Below, one piece after another: positions 35,189 to 47,434 of a DNA stretch of 64,000 nt; within the stretch, counting starts at the first letter, position 1; every line of letters begins with the position of its first letter. Under the pieces are notes generated by a model that saw nothing but the letters and a program-made list of their open reading frames with translations, made no database searches and was not told where the DNA came from. Origin of the DNA: Rhinopomastus cyanomelas. Lineage: Eukaryota; Chordata; Aves; Bucerotiformes; Rhinopomastidae. The DNA lies in the NCBI GenBank assembly GCA_013400115.1, contig VXBP01002702.1:1-64000 (forward strand). The letters run 5' to 3'. Position numbers and translations under genes: made by a program.

Positions 35189-35811
35189 CTTTTGGGAAGC
35201 ACAAAGAAGAGCAATGTACTTGTAATTCCTGTCTCCTGGGACTAAGGCCTCAGAGCCCCCATGGCTGGGACTGGAACTCCCCACAGCATTCAGTGAGGCA
35301 GACAGAGGGTGCCCAGGAGCTCATCACCCTGAACACTGGCTGCTCCCTTGGAGCAGATGATGTATGAGACTTCCTCTCTGCACGCACAAGCTTTTCTGAA
35401 CAGTCATGGAAGGGGCTCTGACACATAGCTGAGAGTTATGGGCAGGACATGAGACCAACACACAGAAGATGATTAACGCACTCTGGGGAGCCTGGACTCG
35501 ACTGAACCCTAGGGGAAACACTTCTGTGAGCATGTTAAGAGGTAGCTGCATTCTGATGAAGATCCTCTGAAGAGAGGAGAACAAGCCTGATGCAAAGCAA
35601 TCTAAGACATTACTTTTTTGCATTAGCCTTCAGTTTCAAGACAGGTTTTGGATTGCCATGTAGATACTTCCTCGGCCAAATGTGCGTCTGGCACCCTACA
35701 TCATTGCTACTGGGGAAGGCACAAGAATTTCTGGTTTGGAGGCATCTAGCCAGAGAATTCATTAAAAACCCTGTCCTACAGAAGCCAAAATAGGCCCAAA
35801 CTGTGTTTTAC
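35189..35811 (-). other. AMOT intron w7-w8
   Basis: GT-AG intron of 623 bp. No repeat or other feature seen. Confidence 0.85.
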
Positions 35812-35934
35812 CTTCCCTCCATGTCGAGACATCTCCTGTTGGCAAGCAGGATCTCTTCCTCCTCCTTCTGAATGCGAGCTTCCAGGGAGGTGTCATAGCT
35901 GGGGTTAGGTGAGTGGTTGATCACTGTTGTGTCC
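35812..35934 (-). CDS. AMOT: AMOT exon w7: Angiomotin_C-type region, part 2
   Basis: Completes codon 394 (Arg) and runs through residue 434 plus two bases of codon 435. It encodes DTTVINHSPNPSYDTSLEAR followed by IQKEEEEILLANRRCLDMEG. The acceptor is GTTCTCAG|GG and the donor GGAAG|GTAAAA. The exon is too short and too poor in ATG to stand out as an open reading frame, and was found by reading the minus strand between the flanking exons. Phase agrees on both sides. Confidence 0.95.
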
Positions 35935-38013
35935 CTGAGAACAACCAGCAGAGCAGGACAAAATTACTGGTCTGCTTGTTCTTTAGTTGAGGCTGGCTCA
36001 AGGTGTTCTAAAAATCCAATTCCCAGGGCTAATGAAAAGGGGATTAGAAAAGTCAATCTAGTGTCCATCGCAGGCCAACCTCCAACCGATCACTGTACTA
36101 CTGCAAACCCATGGATGAGGCAAATCCAAGGATATGAGGAGGAGGAAAGATACTATAGAACAAGCACTTTCCTTGACTTGAAACAGTGAAGCATTTCACT
36201 TCAGATTGAAGTTCTTTTCCTTCCCCTCCTAACAAGATCAAACATTGAATCTGAGTATCAAAGGGAACTCAGAAAATCCTCAGCAGCTTGACCCAAAGAA
36301 CAAGCTGAAAGCAGCTTTAGATTGATTGCAGATAGTGCCTTACGTTAACACAGCGGTAGCTGTTCAGTCCTCTAACCAGAGCAGAATAATGTTTCATTCT
36401 ACTCGTTGTGGTTCAGGCAGAACAAAGTCACAGCTGCGCTCTGTCTCTGCGTGACTCAGTAAGAGCACGTTCCTGGCTGACCTGGGCATTAACAGACTGA
36501 AAAAACCCCACCACACACACAGAAATCCCAAGCTGTGAGAGCTCCAGTTCACTGCAATAAGAGATCTCCATTCTCTCAGACCCAACTGCCCGGTAAATGC
36601 ACCTTTGGCTCCGCAGAAGTTCAGATCACGAACAGTAAAGCCCTGACGTGAGGGGTGTAGGAAAGTCATTCAAAGACACCTAGCCTTGCCCAGATTCCTG
36701 CTGGTGCTGCAAAGCATCCTTCCTGTAAGCTCAGCTTCCTAACAGATGCTATTTTCCATTATCCCAGAAAAGTGACCAAAAGCTGTGGACAGTGTGAACG
36801 AGGTTGGCTCTGAAATCAGTGGGATCCCCCACAGTCTGTGATTTCACAGGAGATCCTGGGTGTGCCAACTGCATATCAGCTTGTAGAAGTATGGACAGTA
36901 ACGGAATGTTCCCTTGTAGGGGAGACACAGCTAGAGGGAGACAGGAAAACAGAAGCATTGTTGTTCACTTAACCAAACCCAAACAGGCCCAACACATCCT
37001 CTCTCATTCCATGGCAAGCGATAGAGCAGATCCCTACTTATCAGCACACACTGAGAATATAACGTGGCCTCTGCCAACAAGAGCAGCAAGAGCCTTTAGA
37101 GAATCTCAGGGGAGGTGGAAAGCAGCCCATAGTTAGCATCAATACCCTAAAATAACAGGCTGGAGCAAGATAAGTCCCTAAACACTAACACAGCAGATCT
37201 GCAACTTTACCCCTGTAATTCCACCACAAGCTGCAAAGCCAGCAGCGATAACATCCTGGTTTGAACCTGCTTCGTGAAACAACCTAAAACTAAATCTGCT
37301 ATCAAGAACCAGAAACTACCAAGCAACGAAAGTCTCTGCAAGCGATACCAAATGCTACAACGCTGCCTCCGAGAGCTGCTTGTTTACCAACCCGCTGGAG
37401 CTCTCAGGCCCATTCACAGTCATTGTAAGTGTTTCTGTACAGCTGTCTGGGAATGTGAGAGTGCTACCCCATCTCAGACACCCTTCCCTTTCTGCCCCCA
37501 CACAGCAGACTGTTTGGAGCAGAACCTCCTAGTAGATGTTTCTGGTTAGTAACCACGTTGAGGACAATGCCACAAAGCAATCTGCAAAAGCATTCTGGAG
37601 AACAAGTAAGTCATTCAGGGTGAACTACGTGAATCACCAAGCTCACCCCATCTCACATGACTTCAGTGAGGACTGGTTCCTGCTTTAAAAACACAACCAA
37701 AACCCCCAACCCCTTCTCATATACCTATTTTTGAATCAACAGCTTCTAGGAAGGGCTCAGAACAATTCTGGTCTGGAAAACAACTCCTGGTTGTGGGGGA
37801 ATCTTTGCCTGGAAAAGCCTTTTTAATTGCTGGCAGCTGCACAGCTCCCAGGAAAAGCAGCCAAGCTCTGCTTGCACGCAGAAGCCTGAGAAGCCATTTG
37901 GACCACAAGGCAAGGTATCATGGGAGGGTGGTAGGACAACATTCCTTGGTGGGGAGTATGACATTCGGTTGGAAAAAGAAAATCACCCACGTGCTATGAA
38001 AAGTCTCATTTAC
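35935..38013 (-). other. AMOT intron w6-w7
   Basis: GT-AG intron of 2.1 kb, free of recognisable CR1. Nothing else identified. Confidence 0.85.
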
Positions 38014-38204
38014 CTGTGAGCAGCCACAGTTGCAGCTGCATCCAAAGCAAACTGTCTCATCACACTCTCCTCCAGATACTTCTGTTCCCATTTGGTCATG
38101 TCAGCTTCCAGAGCAAGGATCCTTTCTTCCTTCTCACGCAGGAGCTCCATGAGTGCCGTGGCATTGTACTCTGACACGTTGGCAGTCTGAGATGTTCCCT
38201 GACG
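38014..38204 (-). CDS. AMOT: AMOT exon w6: start of the Angiomotin_C-type region
   Basis: Residues 331-393 plus two bases of codon 394. It encodes RQGTSQTANVSEYNATALME, then LLREKEERILALEADMTKWE and QKYLEESVMRQFALDAAATV. The SEYNA and ALME stretch is typical of AMOT; AMOTL1 differs here as I recall it. The acceptor is GGGAATCAG and the donor CACAG|GTAAAT. In humans the residue before this exon is followed directly by a similar RQG, which supports the joint with w5. Confidence 0.96.
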
Positions 38205-38343
38205 CTGATTCCCAAAAATAAAAAGAGGCTCAGGATGAATCTGGAGAACTCAGGGGTGGTTTGTTTGCTTTTTGTCTGAAGGACAGAGGCTTCTCAGAGT
38301 GGCACTGGCCTGATACAAGAACCAGCCCCAGAGAGTGAAACAC

Positions 38344-38536
38344 AATCACAGAATCATTAGGGATTGGAAGTGACCTCAAAAGATCATCTAGTACAATCCC
38401 CCTGCCACAGCAGGATCACCTACACCAAGTTGCACAGGAATACATCCAGACGGGTTTGAAACATCTCCAGAGAAGGAGACTCCACAACCCCCCTGAGCAG
38501 CCTGTTCTAATGCTCCATCACCCTCACTGTGAACAA
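38344..38536 (-). mobile_element. CR1 3' end in AMOT intron w5-w6
   Basis: CACAGAATCATTAGGGATTG to CATCACCCTCACTGTGAAC. Confidence 0.86.
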
Positions 38537-39204
38537 GAGTGGCCTGTGCCATGCTGGGCAGACTGGGTGATGATAATAGTCTCCTTCAGAGCTTAGTCTA
38601 GAACATCTGCAGGGGCAATTCAGCCTCTGTCAAAACCAGGAAACAAGCTCATACAGAGCAAGAAAGGCACCTTCTATTTGCCAAATGTTGAAGCTCAAAA
38701 GCCATAAACCATCAGGCACTGCTCCCAAGAAACACAACTGAACCCTCAGCACCCAGGCCACAGCTGCCGGGTGCCACCCCAGAGTTATCAGTAACAACAC
38801 ACAAAGATCTGAGGTAGGAAACGCTCCTCCTAGCGCCTCTTCCCACATGCAAAACCCATCATGTGTGTCCGAGAGGCAGATTGTGCCATTCAGCTCTGAT
38901 GTCCACAGCTCATCTGTAATGCCCGAAGAAACGCCAGCTGATTCCAACATTGCCTGGTGCAATTGTTGAACCAATGCTGTCGGTGTAGACCTGTGGGTTG
39001 AGTAGCTGGGGATTAAAAATAACTCAGGTCTAAAGCAAGATTTGGAAGATGGGCAGAGCTTTCAAAACAAGAGAGAGTGGAGATTTGCTGAGCTAAAGGT
39101 TCAAGGGATGAAGTGCTTAGTTTTATGTGGAACTCTCAGCTGGGGTTAGCACGATACTGGATTTTAATATTAAAAAAAAGTATTTTACAACAAAATAAAT
39201 TGAC

Positions 39205-39282
39205 CTGCCCTAGGTTCTGTGGTCCTGCTTGAGCAAGGAGGTTGGACCTGATGGCCTCTGGAGATACCCTGCAACCCCTAAC
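39205..39282 (+). mobile_element. CR1 3' end abutting AMOT exon w5 donor
   Basis: CCCTAGGTTCTGTGGTCC, GGAGGTTGGACCTGATGGCC and the degraded end CCCTGCAACCCCTA. It is antisense to AMOT and ends about 10 bp from the exon w5 donor. Confidence 0.72.
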
Positions 39283-39291
39283 GACAGGTAC

Positions 39292-39441
39292 CTGCTGCAT
39301 CCGGAGAGATTCCAGTTCTCTCTCCAGCCGGGTCCGCAGCCGATGTTCCAGCTGTTCCCGTTTCTCACACGCTGCCTGCAGTTGAACCAAGGCCTGTTGC
39401 ATCTTCTCCACCTTCTCCACGTAGACTTGCTTCTTTTTGAG
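39292..39441 (-). CDS. AMOT: AMOT exon w5: coiled-coil segment with weak donor next to a CR1
   Basis: Exactly 50 codons (residues 281-330), phase 0 at both ends: LKKKQVYVEKVEKMQQALVQ, then LQAACEKREQLEHRLRTRLE and RELESLRMQQ. It is close to the human protein throughout. The acceptor has a good pyrimidine tract (TTGCTTTCAG). The donor is CAG|GTACCT, which lacks the usual A at +4 and G at +5 and is the weakest of the nine by eye. An antisense CR1 3' end begins about 10 bp beyond it. Because the exon is in phase, skipping it would keep the frame and shorten the coiled coil by 50 residues. Confidence 0.96.
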
Positions 39442-39594
39442 CTGAAAGCAAGCAGGAAAACACAACACAAGTCCAGTATCAAGAATAAGTGACTCTGGCT
39501 TTGGACAGATGGCAGAACACAGAAAACCAGCTGACGAGATCACAACCAGCTGACGGCTTCAAACTAGAGAGCATTCAAGTGACTGGACAGGTTC

Positions 39595-40072
39595 CTGTGT
39601 GCGCAGAACTGGGGGCAGCGCTGGGCTCCTCACTTCAAGAAAGAGATGGAGCAGATCCAGAGGAGCAACGTGGCCGGGGAAGGGACTAGAGGAAAAGTCT
39701 GATGCAAAGAGGTTGAGGGAGCTGTGGGTGTTCAGCCTAGAGAAGAGAAGACTCGTGGGGGACCCCTGAAAGGAGGTTGTAGTCAGGTGGGAGTTGGGCT
39801 CTTCTCCCATGCAACCTGCACCAGGATGAGAGGGCAGGGCATGAAGCTGCCAGGGGAGGGTTAGGTTGGATGTTAGGAAGCCACTCCTCACAGAAAGGGT
39901 GCTCAAAGCCTGAGCCCAGGGCAGTGGCGGAGTCCCCATCCCTGCAGATGTTTAAAGAACAGCCTGGCTGTGGCCCTTAGTGCCCTGGTCTAGGTGATCG
40001 TGGTGATGCTAGGTCCTGGGCTGAGCTGGATGATCTTAGAGATCTTTTCCAGCCTCAGTAATTCAGTGATGC
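39595..40072 (+). mobile_element. CR1 fragment (GGATGTTAGGAAGC group)
   Basis: TTCAGCCTAGAGAAGAGAAG, TTGGATGTTAGGAAGCCAC and GATGATCTTAGAGATC. Confidence 0.82.
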
Positions 40073-41439
40073 TATTACAGAGGTGCCAAAGAGCACTCAG
40101 AGCTGGTCCAGAGGCTGGGGACACTTCTCAGTGTGAATCTGAAAACTGCTGACAGTGGGTTTGTGAGATTAAGCAGCAGCTGAATCACAATTTGCAGGAT
40201 CCTACTGCAGACTCACAACCATAAAATGATGGATAGGACCACAGCACACATGGGATGTGGCCTGTGCTCTCTTCACACCACAGCCAGGTTTATTCAAGCA
40301 GTTACGACATTCATCCTGGCCCAGTGTGACCTGAGAGCTCCCACTCCGTTTCTTGTCCCTGCCCTTCTGTTCTCCTCCATCATTCATCCTGCAAACCAAG
40401 CTGTGATCCTGCCTTACAAGCAATGACAAACAGCCACGCTGGGCTCCCCAACAACTGACTTGGCGAGGTTAATCTACAGTTCAGGCAGACTGAAAACAAA
40501 CCAAAATATGAATTAAAAAAGCCCCCGAACCCTCACACCCTGGGCACAGCTCTGTTCTAATCTATAGGACAGGCTGCCCACCTATGGACATAGTTTTCTG
40601 TTAAGGAAAAGACTCTCAATCATAATTGAGGGGCCTTCTGTGGCGAATCTGGGCCATTGATTTTTTAGCTGTGACTGTCAGAAACCCTGAAATACAAAAA
40701 AAAAAAGACGAGGAAGAAGGGAAATCTTCCCACCAGTCGGAGCCACAATGCAAAACACAGACTCCCTTCTGCAAGTTCAAAGAGCTGCTCTGCAGCTTCG
40801 TGGCAGGACAGTCCACCAAGGGGTACTAAAGACAAAAGACAGCGCTTTTGGCTCAGAAATCCTTCTGGGAAGAGGAAAGGGCTCTGGGAGAGTGTCACTG
40901 TTTGCTGGCCTCGTTCCGGCAGTGTTCTCTAGGAATGTGCTCTTTGATGGAAACAGGGCCCTATGCTTGCTGGGCTTTGATCTGAACAACACAAGCCCTT
41001 CTTGCGTTGCACCTTCCTTCTGAAATAAAGGTCTTGGCCTATGTTTCTCCCCAATGCTCCTTTTTCACTCTGCTGTTCCTTGAGGCAATCCAGAGAGTGC
41101 TGAGAGAGAGAGAAAAACCTCCAAACACTATTCATCCCAGGCACAGTATCCTTTTCTTCTCTTCCCAAAGTCAGCAGGCATCTAATCTCACACCATGACT
41201 GTTGCTGCCCTGGAGGATTTTCCCCAAACAAGTATTTTATAATAAATTCACAATAAATAGTGAGTAATCCAGCCACAGACCTTCCCACCAGGGCACAGAC
41301 AGGGGAAAGGTATTTTTCTTCTTGGATTGCTTAAGATTTTCAAGTTTATTTGGAATGAGAGAGAGAAGATTATTGAAATGCAACTTCATATTCCGCTGCT
41401 GCTCTGCAGAACATCAATAAAAATGTTATAGGGAACAGG

Positions 41440-41578
41440 ATGAGGCCCTGAGTTGAATGAGGTTGGCTGGGGCCCTGACCAACCTGCTCTAGTGAAGGTG
41501 TCCCTGTCTGTGAAGGGAGGTTCGAACCAGGTGAGCTTTAAGGTCCCTTCCAAGCCTGGCCACTCAATGATATTGAAT
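41440..41578 (+). mobile_element. Old CR1 3' end
   Basis: AACCTGCTCTAGTGAAGG, GAGGTTCGAACCAGGTGAGC and AAGGTCCCTTCCAAGCC. Confidence 0.7.
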
Positions 41579-41730
41579 GCTTAATAACGCTGATATAAGT
41601 GCTACTAAGCATTTAATAAGTGATTTAATAACAAAGATGCTAATAAAGGGTAGATTAAGACACTGGTTTTACACTTAGATTAAGGGCTGCTCAACATAGC
41701 TCTGTAGGCAGCCAAAAGCGATAAACTATG

Positions 41731-41870
41731 AGTCACAGAATCACAGAACATTAGGGATTGGAAGGGACCTTGAAAGATCATCCAGTCCAATTCCCCTGCC
41801 ACAGCAGATCCAGTTGCCCAGGAACATGGCCAGGCAGGTTCGAAAAGTCTCCCAGAGAAGCAGAACCTCG
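41731..41870 (-). mobile_element. CR1 3' end
   Basis: GAATCACAGAACATTAGGG to CTCCCAGAGAAG. A small deletion lies near 41,805. Confidence 0.84.
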
Positions 41871-42531
41871 AAATGGAGAGTAGCAAGTACCTTGGGTTTG
41901 CTTGTGAGCTCACAAGAGTCACAAACACCCTAATAAACTTGCCAGCAGCAAAATACGATGCATAAGGTGAAGAATAACCTGTTGAAAAAATCAGGTCTCC
42001 TCCCCTGATCCTTCAGGTTTTTTTTAATACAACACAGTAAGGAATGAAATTGGGTCTCTCATTACCTACCACAACAGGTAAAAACTCTCCTTGCAAGATT
42101 AGCTGCCACCAACATTTTGCTAGTTGCATAATTAACAAAGCGGAGGATGCGTATGCGTGGATTAACACTTTGGCCTGCGCCCAAGGAATACCAAGAGCCC
42201 AGCCAAAAAAAAGAAAGAGAATTAGGGCACCCAAATTCCACTGCAGTGCTCCCTTTGAAAGTGCTCCCATGGGCTGGACCTGCAGGTGAAATGTTGCGAC
42301 ACAAGCTGTTGCCCAACTGAGCAGCGCTGCCTGCACATGCCTAACCCATGCGCCAGACCTAACATACAGGCAGGGCTTGTTCAGTGGCTTTTCATGAAGA
42401 CAGCTTCTTTTTTTGTTGTTGCTTTCCCCTTCATCTTCCAGCACCAGGAAGAATTAGGAATGTCAGAAAATACTGGGAGGGGTATGGAGGTATTTTTGTT
42501 TTTAATGGGTTAAAACCAGAATCAGTTCAGA

Positions 42532-42738
42532 AATCAAAGAACATCAAGGATTGGAAGGGACCTCAAAAGATGAGTCAGTCCCATCCCCCCGACACAGCAG
42601 GATCCCCTAGATCCAGTTGTACAGAAACATGGCCAGGCAGGTTTGAAATGTCTCCAGAGAAGGAGACTTCACAACCCCCCTGGGCAACCCCTGCCAGGGC
42701 TCTGTCACCCTCACTGGGAAGAAGTTCCTTCTCAGATT
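42532..42738 (-). mobile_element. CR1 3' end
   Basis: AACATCAAGGATTGGAAGGG to AGAAGTTCCTTCTCAG. Truncated by the next copy. Confidence 0.85.
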
Positions 42739-43085
42739 ACAGAGTCACAGAATCATTACAGACTGGAAGGGACTTCGAAAGATCATCTAGTCCAATCCCC
42801 CTGCAACAGCAGGATCACCTAGACCAAGTCACACAGGAACACAGAACCTTCTCTGTTCCAGCTCACACCCATTGCCCCTTGTCCTATCACTGGATGCCCC
42901 TGAGCAGAGCCTGGCTCCATCCTCTTGACACCCACCCTTCACATATTTGTTAACATTAATGAAGTCACCTCTCGGTCTCCTCCAGGCTAAAGAGACCCAG
43001 CTCCCTCAGCCTTTCCTCAGCAGGGAACAGGTTACTCAGGGGCCCAGCCAACCTGGCCTTCAACACCGCCAGGGATCCCTCAGGT
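42739..43085 (-). mobile_element. CR1 fragment with internal deletion
   Basis: CACAGAATCATTACAGACTG, then a jump at about 42,843 from CACAGGAACA straight to the GAACCTTCTCTGTTCC block, losing about 110 bp. A further CR1-like scrap covers 43,030-43,085. Confidence 0.84.
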
Positions 43086-45616
43086 AATTTTCTGGCTTTA
43101 GAATGCAGGTGCTCTGGAAGCTTGAAAGGCTCCTGGTGTGTCTTTCATCATAATTACCCTTTATGGGAGATTCTTTCATTCCACACACTTGCTGCTCTCA
43201 GTCAGCTCACTGCATCTTCTGGAGGTGTCGCTCAGCTCGCTCACTCCCAGCTCTGCCATCTCTACTACTGCAAAGTAACTTGTGAGGAGCAATTTACCTT
43301 TCTGTGAACCAGACAGCAGTGAAATGTCTTTTTAAAACCATGATTGAATTATTTTTCCTGTCTTAATGTTTCTCTCAAGGTACAGAGGATCAAGAAAGAC
43401 ACTGCCAAGCACGGAGGGGTTCTGCTACTGCAAACAGAGAATAAGATCGTGTTTTCCTAAGATTGGAACTGGAAAGCTTCCCAAGCATTGCTAGGGTGCT
43501 GCAGATGTGAGTGAGATGGCAGGAATTAAACAAAAATAATGTAGCATGCTGAGGCTTGCTCTTGGATATCTGCCATGGATTCCTCACCCTCTCTCTTCCA
43601 ACACAGCACCAAAGCTGGCTGCGCAGTGCCAAAGACCACAGCAACATCTACCACAGGGGAGACGGCATCAGAGGACACTGGAATGGTCTGCTCTGCGACT
43701 GGCCTTGCAGCAAACACGTGCTCTGAGCTTGTTCCCGAAGCCTTTCGGGGATGCACTCATGCCCTTTGGTTTAGAGTTGTTAATACATTTGCCCAGACAG
43801 TGATTTGCCTTTTGATGCCACTGCATTTAACTAAGAAGCAAAAGCTCAGGCTCATTTAATGTACTGTAACTGCTCTGTCCCAAAGGGTGCTCTGAGAATG
43901 CAGAGTATTTTACTCACCATAGTCTCTTTAGTCTAATACCTCTGCAAGATCTCACTTAACGTGGGTCTATGTTTGGAAGCTCAGAAGAGCACCTCAGCGT
44001 GACTGTACCCCCTCCCAGCAGCACATGGCACAGCTTTGCATGTCTCTGCTTCAAGTCCATCCCTGAGCACTCTGGAAAATATCCTAGGTGAGTATCGGAG
44101 GTCAGACTTTAACTCTATGAACGTTTTCTAATTAAACCATTGTGAATGAGAGCAGCCAACTCTTCAGCTGCAGCAGGACTGGGGACAAGGAAGATAAGGA
44201 AGGCAAGGACTTGGAGGGACCCTGCAGAACTCCGGTATTCGGAAGTGTGAATTGATGCAGGGAATATCCCTGAAACATTCCCTGGCCTCCCAATCAAGTA
44301 TTTCTGTCTTCATTCCATTTCCTCCAACCCTTGACAAGATTGCTTTCTGCCATCAAGAGCAAGATGGGAGAAGCGGAACACATTTGGGATTCTGGTTGAC
44401 CTGGAGAGCAATCTGCTTCCAAGTTAGGCAGAAGGATTTACTGCCTGAAAATGTCTACAAGCAGATATCCCCGAACTGCAGGGCCTCCAGCAGTGGAAAC
44501 CGAATCAACCACTCTAAACAAATTCACTAACCGGAGAAAACTGAAAATAGCCCTCAGAGTCCTTCCGCAGGAGAGAAGACTTCCTAAAACAATGTGATAC
44601 CTGGCAGCAAGCAATCTGCAGGGTCCTCTGCTACAGAGGATGCTGCACAGTCTAAAATCCAGTGTTCCTGTCAGAAAAAGGGACTTCTAATTATTCCAGC
44701 TACCCAGGAAAAAAGGGATTAACATTCTAAAAGAAATCTTGTTCTTCCATTTGCTTTAGCCTTTGACAAATCACATCCTTTCCTTCAGAGATGCCAGGTC
44801 CTTGCAGAAGATAGGCTCTGTGGAGGGCACAAGGGGACACAGAAGGAGGAGGAATCTCCACCGTCAGGTCACTAAAAGCAAGGGAATAGAAAGTAGAAGC
44901 TGCAGCATCCTCTGGACTGGAGCTGCCCCTGCAGGACAAACATGGTCCTGGATGGAGCAGGTGAGGGGGGATGAGATTCACCCCTTCCAGATCTATCACT
45001 CAGCAAAGAGAGAAGACTTCCTACATAGCCAGCAATTATTCACCAACTCTCCCAGGCATTCTGACAAACCCAGCCATCGCCCTCTTTATCCTGGACAGCT
45101 CCTATTCCACCCAACTGGTAACACTCGTCCCTCACCCGCCATTCCTGATGTCTTCAAAGCCCTTTGTTTCATATATCCAGGGGGTTTCCATTACACCCTG
45201 GGTTTATCCTAAAGCCATTCAGATGCAGCTGAAAGTGTGTTTCCCCACACGGATTTGCCTGCTATGGCAGAAATGTAGTTTAAAAAGAAGAAAAAGAGAC
45301 TGCAAGCATGTTTAAACCACCTCTCCCTCTTGCAGTTGGCATATAATTCCCCTAGGGTGCCTCTGAACCCCCTGTCTGTTTCAGTTCAGTCCCAGGAAGG
45401 CACCACCGGCCCCAGCACCAGCTCATGCTTAAGCAATTTCGTAACACTATCCCCTTGCTAGGGCATCAGAACATGAGAAACAATACAAAGCCAGTTCTCA
45501 GTTGTTAGGAGAATGCAGGACATCAGAGACACCCACACACCAGTTATAGGGAAGAGAAGGTGGTTTCTTGCCACACTATCCTTCCATGAGTGACAAGTTG
45601 CCCAAAATCCATCCAC

Positions 45617-45750
45617 TTCACAGAATCGCTGAATTACTGAGGCTGGAAAATACTTCTAAGATCATCCAGCCCAGAACCTAGCATCACTCCAGTGGCTGGA
45701 CCAGGGCACTAAGGGCCACAGACAGGCTAGCCTTCAACACCTGCAGGGAT
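45617..45750 (-). mobile_element. CR1 3' end
   Basis: CACAGAATCGCTGAATTACT, CATCCAGCCCAGAACC and AACACCTGCAGGGATGG. Confidence 0.78.
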
Positions 45751-46268
45751 GGGCCCAGATGGGATGCACCCGCATGTACTAAGGCAGATGGCGGAAGTCA
45801 TTGCTAAGCCACTCTCCATCATCTTTGCTAGGTCCTGGGGAACAGGAAAGGTGCCTGGGGACTGGAGGATAGCAAATGTTACCCAATCTTTAAAAAGGGA
45901 AAGAAGGAAGACTCAGGTAATTACAGACCAGTCAGCCTCACCTCCATCCCAGGAAAGGTGATGGAACAATTTGTTCTAGAGGCTGTCTACAGGCACATCA
46001 AGGACAGGGGGGTCATTAGGGACAGTCAGCATGGCTTTACAACCTGCTAGCCTTTTAGGAGGGCATAACCAGGTGGCTAGATGATGGCAGAGCAATGGAT
46101 GTGATCTATCTTGACTTAAGTAAGGCATTTGACACAGTCTCACATAGCATCCTTGCAGCCAAACTGAGGCAGTGTGGACTGGATTTTCGGGTAGTGAGGT
46201 GGATTGTAAACTGGCTACAGGGTAGAAGTCAGAGAGTAGTGCTCAATGGGACAGAGTCTAGTTGGAGG
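45751..46268 (+). pseudogene. CR1 ORF2 remnant: reverse transcriptase, N-terminal half
   Basis: Encodes GPDGMHPHVLRQMAEVIAK and PLSIIFARSW, then after frame shifts VIYLDLSKAFDTVSH (motif A, the first catalytic Asp) and VRWIVNWLQGRSQRVVLNG. In-frame stops and shifts show it is dead. The copy breaks at the N at 46,269, before the second catalytic motif (F/YADD) would appear. Confidence 0.9.
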
Positions 46269-46269
46269 N

Positions 46270-46774
46270 GGAGTATTGTGTCCAGTTCTGGGCTCCTCAG
46301 TTCAAGAGGGATGTGGAGCTGCTGGAGAGGGTCCAGCGTAGAGCAACGAAGATGATGAAGGAGGTGGAACACCTCTGTTACGAGGAGAGGCTGAGGGAGT
46401 TGGGTCTTTAGCTTGGAGAAGAGGAGACTGAGGGGTGATCTCAATATACAAATATTTGAGGGGTGTGTGTCACGAGGATGGAGCTGGGCTTTTCTCAGTG
46501 TCATGTAGTGATAGGACGAGGGGCAATGGTTGTAAGCTGGAACATAGAAGGTTCCATATCAATCTGAGAAGGAACTTCTTCCCAGTGAGGGTGACTGAGC
46601 TCTGGAACAGGCTGCCCAGGGGGGCTGTGGAGTCTCCTTCACTGGAGATGTTCAAGACCCACCTGGATGTGTTCCTGTGTGACTTGGTCTAGGTGATCCT
46701 GATGTGTCAGGGGGATTGGACTAGCTGATCTTTCGAGGTCTCTTCCAATCCATAATGATTCTATGATTCTATGG
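46270..46774 (+). mobile_element. CR1 3' end with terminal repeats
   Basis: Resumes after the N in the 3' UTR (TTGTGTCCAGTTCTGGGCTC) and runs to the tail GATTCTATGATTCTATGGGG. Missing between this and the RT remnant are the rest of ORF2 and part of the UTR. Confidence 0.9.
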
Positions 46775-47002
46775 GGACTCTATTCCAGGCTCAGAGCAAC
46801 CTTTCCGTGAGGAGTGGCTTCCTAACATCCAACCTAACCCTCCCCTGGCAGTTTCAGGCCCTGCCCTCTTGTCCTGGTGCTGGTTGTCTGGGAGAAGAGT
46901 CTGACCCTCACCTGACTACAACCTCCCTTCAGGCAGTTGTAGGGAGGCAGAAGGTCCCCCACGAGTGTCCTCTTCTCCAGGCTAAACGCTCCCAATTTTA
47001 AA
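46772..47002 (-). mobile_element. CR1 fragment (GGATGTTAGGAAGC group)
   Basis: Inverse of the group seen at 26.8 and 39.6 kb: CTAACATCCAACCTAACCC and CTTCTCCAGGCTAAACGC. Tail missing; it meets the tail of the preceding element. Confidence 0.82.
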
Positions 47003-47434
47003 GCAACTCTGTCCTAAAAGGAGAAGTTATGTAGCTCTGACAGTCCAACCATTTACAGGAAACAAAGCCGTGCAGCCTAGGAATAGCTTTTTATAGACCC
47101 AAAGAAGTGACTGGAAAAAACCAGAGTAGCCTTCGAGCACACAAACTCCCCTTTGGGTCTCCTCCCTACAAGCCGGAGCTCTGTTCTAAGTGTCTCAATT
47201 AGGGCAGATGAAGAACAATCAATGTCATTTGGAGATGAATGTTTCTACATTTCCCAAAGGACAGACCCCTCAGTGTTATCAGAAATAGCGCAATAGCTCT
47301 CTCCACAATAGCTGAGTGGGAAATGAATGTTGTATCTGAGCTCTCATAGCAGGGTCATGTTGAATTCTGAAGGCTCAGAATGCTTACAGCTTCTGCAGAC
47401 AAGCCACTCACAGAAAAGATATTTCCTTGAAAGG

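Larger units (their letters stand above)
38205..39291 (-). other. AMOT intron w5-w6
   Basis: GT-AG intron of 1.1 kb. It holds one gene-sense CR1 end (38,344-38,536) and one antisense CR1 end almost touching the w5 donor (39,205-39,282). Confidence 0.85.
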
